A stretch of 7,185 nucleotides of DNA from Methanomicrobia archaeon. Lineage in GTDB: Archaea > Methanobacteriota_B > Thermococci > Methanofastidiosales > B48-G16. Positions 5,022 to 7,185 of the stretch are shown here, one piece after another. The position numbers and the translations under genes are program-made. The notes beneath the pieces are model-generated. The model was not told where the DNA came from. It ran no database searches and was given only the letters and a program-made list of their open reading frames with translations. Within the stretch, counting starts at the first letter, position 1, and each line of letters opens with the position of its first letter. The DNA lies in contig JAGLWR010000054.1 in the NCBI GenBank assembly GCA_023133315.1, forward strand, positions 1 through 7,185, in the 5' to 3' direction.

Positions 5022-6920
5022 ATGAAGGTTTTAGATGGTAGAATATTGCGAATAGATCTTTCAAAGGGAAGAATATTTTTTGAAAGTTATAAAAAATACA
5101 GAAGCTTTTTAGGGGGGAGAGGGGTAAATCAGTATATACTATTTAAAGAGTTGCCAATAGGTATCTCCCCATTTGATCCACGAAATATACTTGCTATTGG
5201 TGCGGGAATACTTGATGGAACATCTGCTCCCACAGCATGTAGAGTAAGCATAGATACAAAAAATGTTTTGACAGGAGGGATAGGATCTAGTAACGTTGGT
5301 GGTAGTTTTGGGCCTAAAATGAGACTGGCAGGTGTAAATCATATAGTAATAACAGGAAAAGCCAAAAATCTCATTTATATTTTGATAGATAATGAGAATG
5401 TTGAGATAAGAGATGCATCTCACCTTAAACAAAAGAAAATTTCAGAAACAGAAATAGCAATAAAAAACGATATAGGAAACGATTTCCAAATGATGAGTAT
5501 AGGCCCAGCAGGAGAAAATCTAGTTAGGTCGGCATGCATAATTATTGACAATGCGAGAGTGGCTGCACGATGTGGTATTGGTGCTGTTATGGGATCGAAA
5601 AACGTAAAAGCTATAGCAGTAAGAGGAGATAGAACTTTGAACGTAGATGATCCTAAAAAATTTGAGAAGAACGTGAGAGAATGTAATGAGAAATTAGCAA
5701 ATACAGACGCTTTTAAGTTACTCAGAAAATATGGGATATACTTCAATGAAAGACCGTGGATCGAGGGTCCACAGACACCATATAAAAATTTTTCTGGTAA
5801 TACTCCCAGTGAAGAAGAAGAGAAAAGAATAAGAAGAGAGGAATTTTTCAAATATAAGATTGGAAAAAAAGGATGTTGTAATGTATGCCCTATAGAATGT
5901 TGGAGTACGTACAGGTGGAAAGAAAATGGGAAGATAGTTACAATTGATCAGCTCCAGTATAATTCTGTCCACAATTTTGGGTATAAGCTGGGCATGTTCG
6001 ATCCAAAACTAATACTTAAAGCCCACGCATTACTGAATGATTTAGGATTAGATGAAGATAATACATGTGGAAGCATAGGGTGGGCTCTTGAATGTTATGA
6101 GAAAGGATTACTCACAAAAGAAGATACTGGAGGTATAAGTCTAAAGTGGGGCGATTCCAAAACATTGTTTGAACTCTTTAAAAAGATTGCATATAGAGAA
6201 GGATTTGGTGATCTCTTAGCTGAAGGATGCAAAAGAGCTTCAGAAAAGGTGGGCAGAGGAACTGAAGAGTGTTGCATACATATAAAAGGTCAAGAACTCT
6301 TTGAAACGTTATGGCTTTCTCCAGCATGGACTTTGGGAACAATAGTCTCTCCAAGAGGAGGTACCCATACCAGGGGAGCAATAATGATTGAAGCGGTAAA
6401 AAATGCTATGTCTAAAGATCAGTCCAAAGATTTGTTTGGAATTTCTAATGTTGGGAAAATGACGACATATGAAAATAAAGAAAAATTGGTATTTTTCATG
6501 GAGAAATTTGAATCTGTCTTAGATTGTCTTGGCATGTGTTTTTTTGTTCATGGTATACACAGAAAAGGCATGCTGATGCCTCAGGATTTATCAAATCTGT
6601 TATCAGCAGCTATAGGAGTGGATATAAATCCAAGCAATCTGTTGATGATTGGAGAAAGAACAACTAACGTGGAAAAATCTTTTAACGTGCTTCACACAAA
6701 CTGGACCAGAAAAAATGATTACCCCCCAAAAAGATTTGTAGATGTTCCTTTGAATGGGAAATATAGAATTGATTTAAATAAATGGAGTATTATGCTTGAT
6801 AATTACTATGATCTCCATGGATGGGATAAAAAAACTGGGAGACCTCAAAGAGAAAGATTGGAACAGCTTGATTTAAAGGAAGTTGCAGATAAATTAGAAA
6901 AATATGAGAAATTGCCCTGA
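5022..6920 (+). CDS. aor: Aldehyde:ferredoxin oxidoreductase family protein (tungsten/molybdopterin and 4Fe-4S)
   Basis: AOR enzymes oxidise aldehydes to carboxylic acids in the cytoplasm and reduce ferredoxin, using a tungsten bis-pterin and one 4Fe-4S cluster. This 632-residue protein is slightly longer than the roughly 605 of Pyrococcus AOR. The N-terminal cofactor domain (about 1-205) has FLGGRGVNQYILFKEL, TGGIGSSNVGGSFG and GPAGENLVRSACI, then ARVAARCGIGAVMGSKNVKAIAVRG. Cluster ligands are C286-x2-C289-x3-C293 and C506 in the pterin-binding motif DCLGMC (D501-C506), the same spacing as in known AORs. GGTHTRG supplies the expected histidine region. Odd: the usual PEYET motif after the first three cysteines reads LQYNS (311-315), so both glutamates are lost. 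Extra cysteines sit beside the cluster ligands (C285, C502). The start has only a weak GA-rich site; no better ATG exists. It follows livF by 23 bases and is probably co-transcribed. The substrate is unknown. Confidence 0.92.
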   Translation: MKVLDGRILRIDLSKGRIFFESYKKYRSFLGGRGVNQYILFKELPIGISPFDPRNILAIGAGILDGTSAPTACRVSIDTKNVLTGGIGSSNVGGSFGPKMRLAGVNHIVITGKAKNLIYILIDNENVEIRDASHLKQKKISETEIAIKNDIGNDFQMMSIGPAGENLVRSACIIIDNARVAARCGIGAVMGSKNVKAIAVRGDRTLNVDDPKKFEKNVRECNEKLANTDAFKLLRKYGIYFNERPWIEGPQTPYKNFSGNTPSEEEEKRIRREEFFKYKIGKKGCCNVCPIECWSTYRWKENGKIVTIDQLQYNSVHNFGYKLGMFDPKLILKAHALLNDLGLDEDNTCGSIGWALECYEKGLLTKEDTGGISLKWGDSKTLFELFKKIAYREGFGDLLAEGCKRASEKVGRGTEECCIHIKGQELFETLWLSPAWTLGTIVSPRGGTHTRGAIMIEAVKNAMSKDQSKDLFGISNVGKMTTYENKEKLVFFMEKFESVLDCLGMCFFVHGIHRKGMLMPQDLSNLLSAAIGVDINPSNLLMIGERTTNVEKSFNVLHTNWTRKNDYPPKRFVDVPLNGKYRIDLNKWSIMLDNYYDLHGWDKKTGRPQRERLEQLDLKEVADKLEKYEKLP

Positions 6921-6946
6921 TAAAGAATAAGAGGATTATGGATTAG

Positions 6947-6965
6947 TAACATAGTTGTTATTTTT
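6947..6965 (+). terminator. Small hairpin plus T run after the AOR gene
   Basis: TAACA (6947-6951) and TGTTA (6956-6960) can form a five-pair stem with a four-base loop, followed directly by a T run. It lies 26 bases after the AOR stop codon. It is weak in G/C, but its position suits an operon end. Confidence 0.45.
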
Positions 6966-7005
6966 GTAAAAAATATTCTAAAAATTATAATAATAGGCTA
7001 ATTAA

Positions 7006-7028
7006 AAGAAAAATTTGCTTTTTTTCTT
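7006..7028. terminator. A/T-rich inverted repeat between convergent genes, probable bidirectional terminator
   Basis: AAGAAAAA at 7006-7013 pairs with TTTTTCTT at 7021-7028 around a seven-base loop. Each strand presents a T-rich run on its 3' side. It sits between the end of the AOR gene on the + strand and the end of the carbamoyltransferase on the - strand, where a shared terminator is expected. The surrounding 6921-7060 stretch holds no gene that I can see. Confidence 0.5.
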
Positions 7029-7060
7029 AAAATGTGGCAAATTAAAAATAAAATAAAGTA

Positions 7061-7185
7061 TTATAAGATATACGATAAAATAGCTTTCTGTGCGTGGAGT
7101 CTATTTTCAGCTTCATCGTATATAACAGAGTTTGGTCCATCTAATACTTCATCTGTGACTTCGTCACCTACGGCTGCCGGTAAGG
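7061..7185 (-). CDS. C-terminal end of a carbamoyltransferase, ornithine carbamoyltransferase-like (partial)
   Basis: On the - strand a frame open from the window edge ends with TAA at 7061-7063 and encodes 40 residues: LPAAVGDEVTDEVLDG, then NSVIYDEAENRLHAQKAIL and a short tail. EVTDEV, the DEAENRLHAQKA helix and the Leu-Pro at its head are hallmarks of the C-terminal ornithine-binding half of ornithine carbamoyltransferase (ArgF/ArgI) and relatives, which make citrulline from ornithine and carbamoyl phosphate. The codon just before Leu-Pro ends in CC, so it encodes Ser, Pro, Thr or Ala, not the Cys of the classic HCLP ornithine-binding motif. This could be a different member of the transcarbamylase family or a variant ArgF, so no gene symbol is given. 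It is convergent with the AOR gene and not part of its operon. Confidence 0.85.
   Translation of the reverse strand, partial: LPAAVGDEVTDEVLDGPNSVIYDEAENRLHAQKAILSYIL

Noticed and set aside
5420..5851. 143-codon open frame on the - strand opposite the AOR gene
   Set aside because: It lies wholly inside a convincing AOR coding region, has low-complexity Ser/Phe-rich composition typical of an antisense shadow, and shows no recognisable domain.
6921..7060. Possible small RNA or tRNA in the gap after the AOR gene
   Set aside because: The stretch is nearly all A/T with short weak stems; no cloverleaf, conserved loop or box motif is visible.
1..7185. CRISPR array, insertion sequence or phage-type system
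   Set aside because: No spaced direct repeats, transposase, integrase or terminal inverted repeats were seen; the only notable repeat is the shared livF segment. The window is a metabolic and transport locus.

Overview
The window is AT-rich. It holds one complete high-affinity branched-chain amino acid (HAAT/Liv-type) ABC transporter operon on the + strand, livK-livH-livM-livG-livF. It is followed after 23 nt by a complete tungsten/molybdopterin aldehyde:ferredoxin oxidoreductase (AOR family) gene. Two gene fragments flank this block: the last 31 codons of another livF at the left edge (+ strand), and the last 40 codons of a carbamoyltransferase (ornithine carbamoyltransferase-like) at the right edge (- strand).

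The organism is most likely an anaerobic, probably peptide- or amino-acid-using archaeon, of euryarchaeal type. The support is: arginine written mostly as AGA/AGG and isoleucine often as ATA; Shine-Dalgarno sites of the GGAGGTGAT type; gene ends marked by oligo-T tracts rather than GC-rich hairpins; a lipobox signal followed by a Pro/Thr/Ala linker on the binding protein; and a tungsten-type AOR. A thermophilic bacterium is not fully excluded. The species cannot be named from this sequence.

Layout: 1-98, tail of an upstream livF paralogue; 99-330, non-coding gap with an oligo-T terminator at its left and probable promoter plus Shine-Dalgarno of livK at its right; 331-1632, livK (lipoprotein binding protein); 1633-1687, gap with a strong oligo-T tract; 1688-4998, livH, livM, livG and livF, packed with gaps of 2-14 nt or overlap; 5022-6920, AOR; 6921-7060, intergenic stretch between convergent genes with terminator-like hairpins; 7061-7185, carbamoyltransferase C-terminus.

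Working model (inference): the lipoprotein captures an amino acid or related small carboxylate outside the cell, LivH/LivM form the membrane channel, and LivG/LivF hydrolyse ATP. The AOR would oxidise an aldehyde derived from the imported substrate (for amino acids, the by-product aldehyde of 2-keto acid decarboxylation) and pass electrons to ferredoxin. No new defence, mobile or regulatory system is visible. The points of most interest are the tandem liv clusters with a nearly identical stretch, the AOR coupled to the transporter with a changed active-site-region motif, and the carbamoyltransferase fragment whose residue before Leu-Pro cannot be cysteine.
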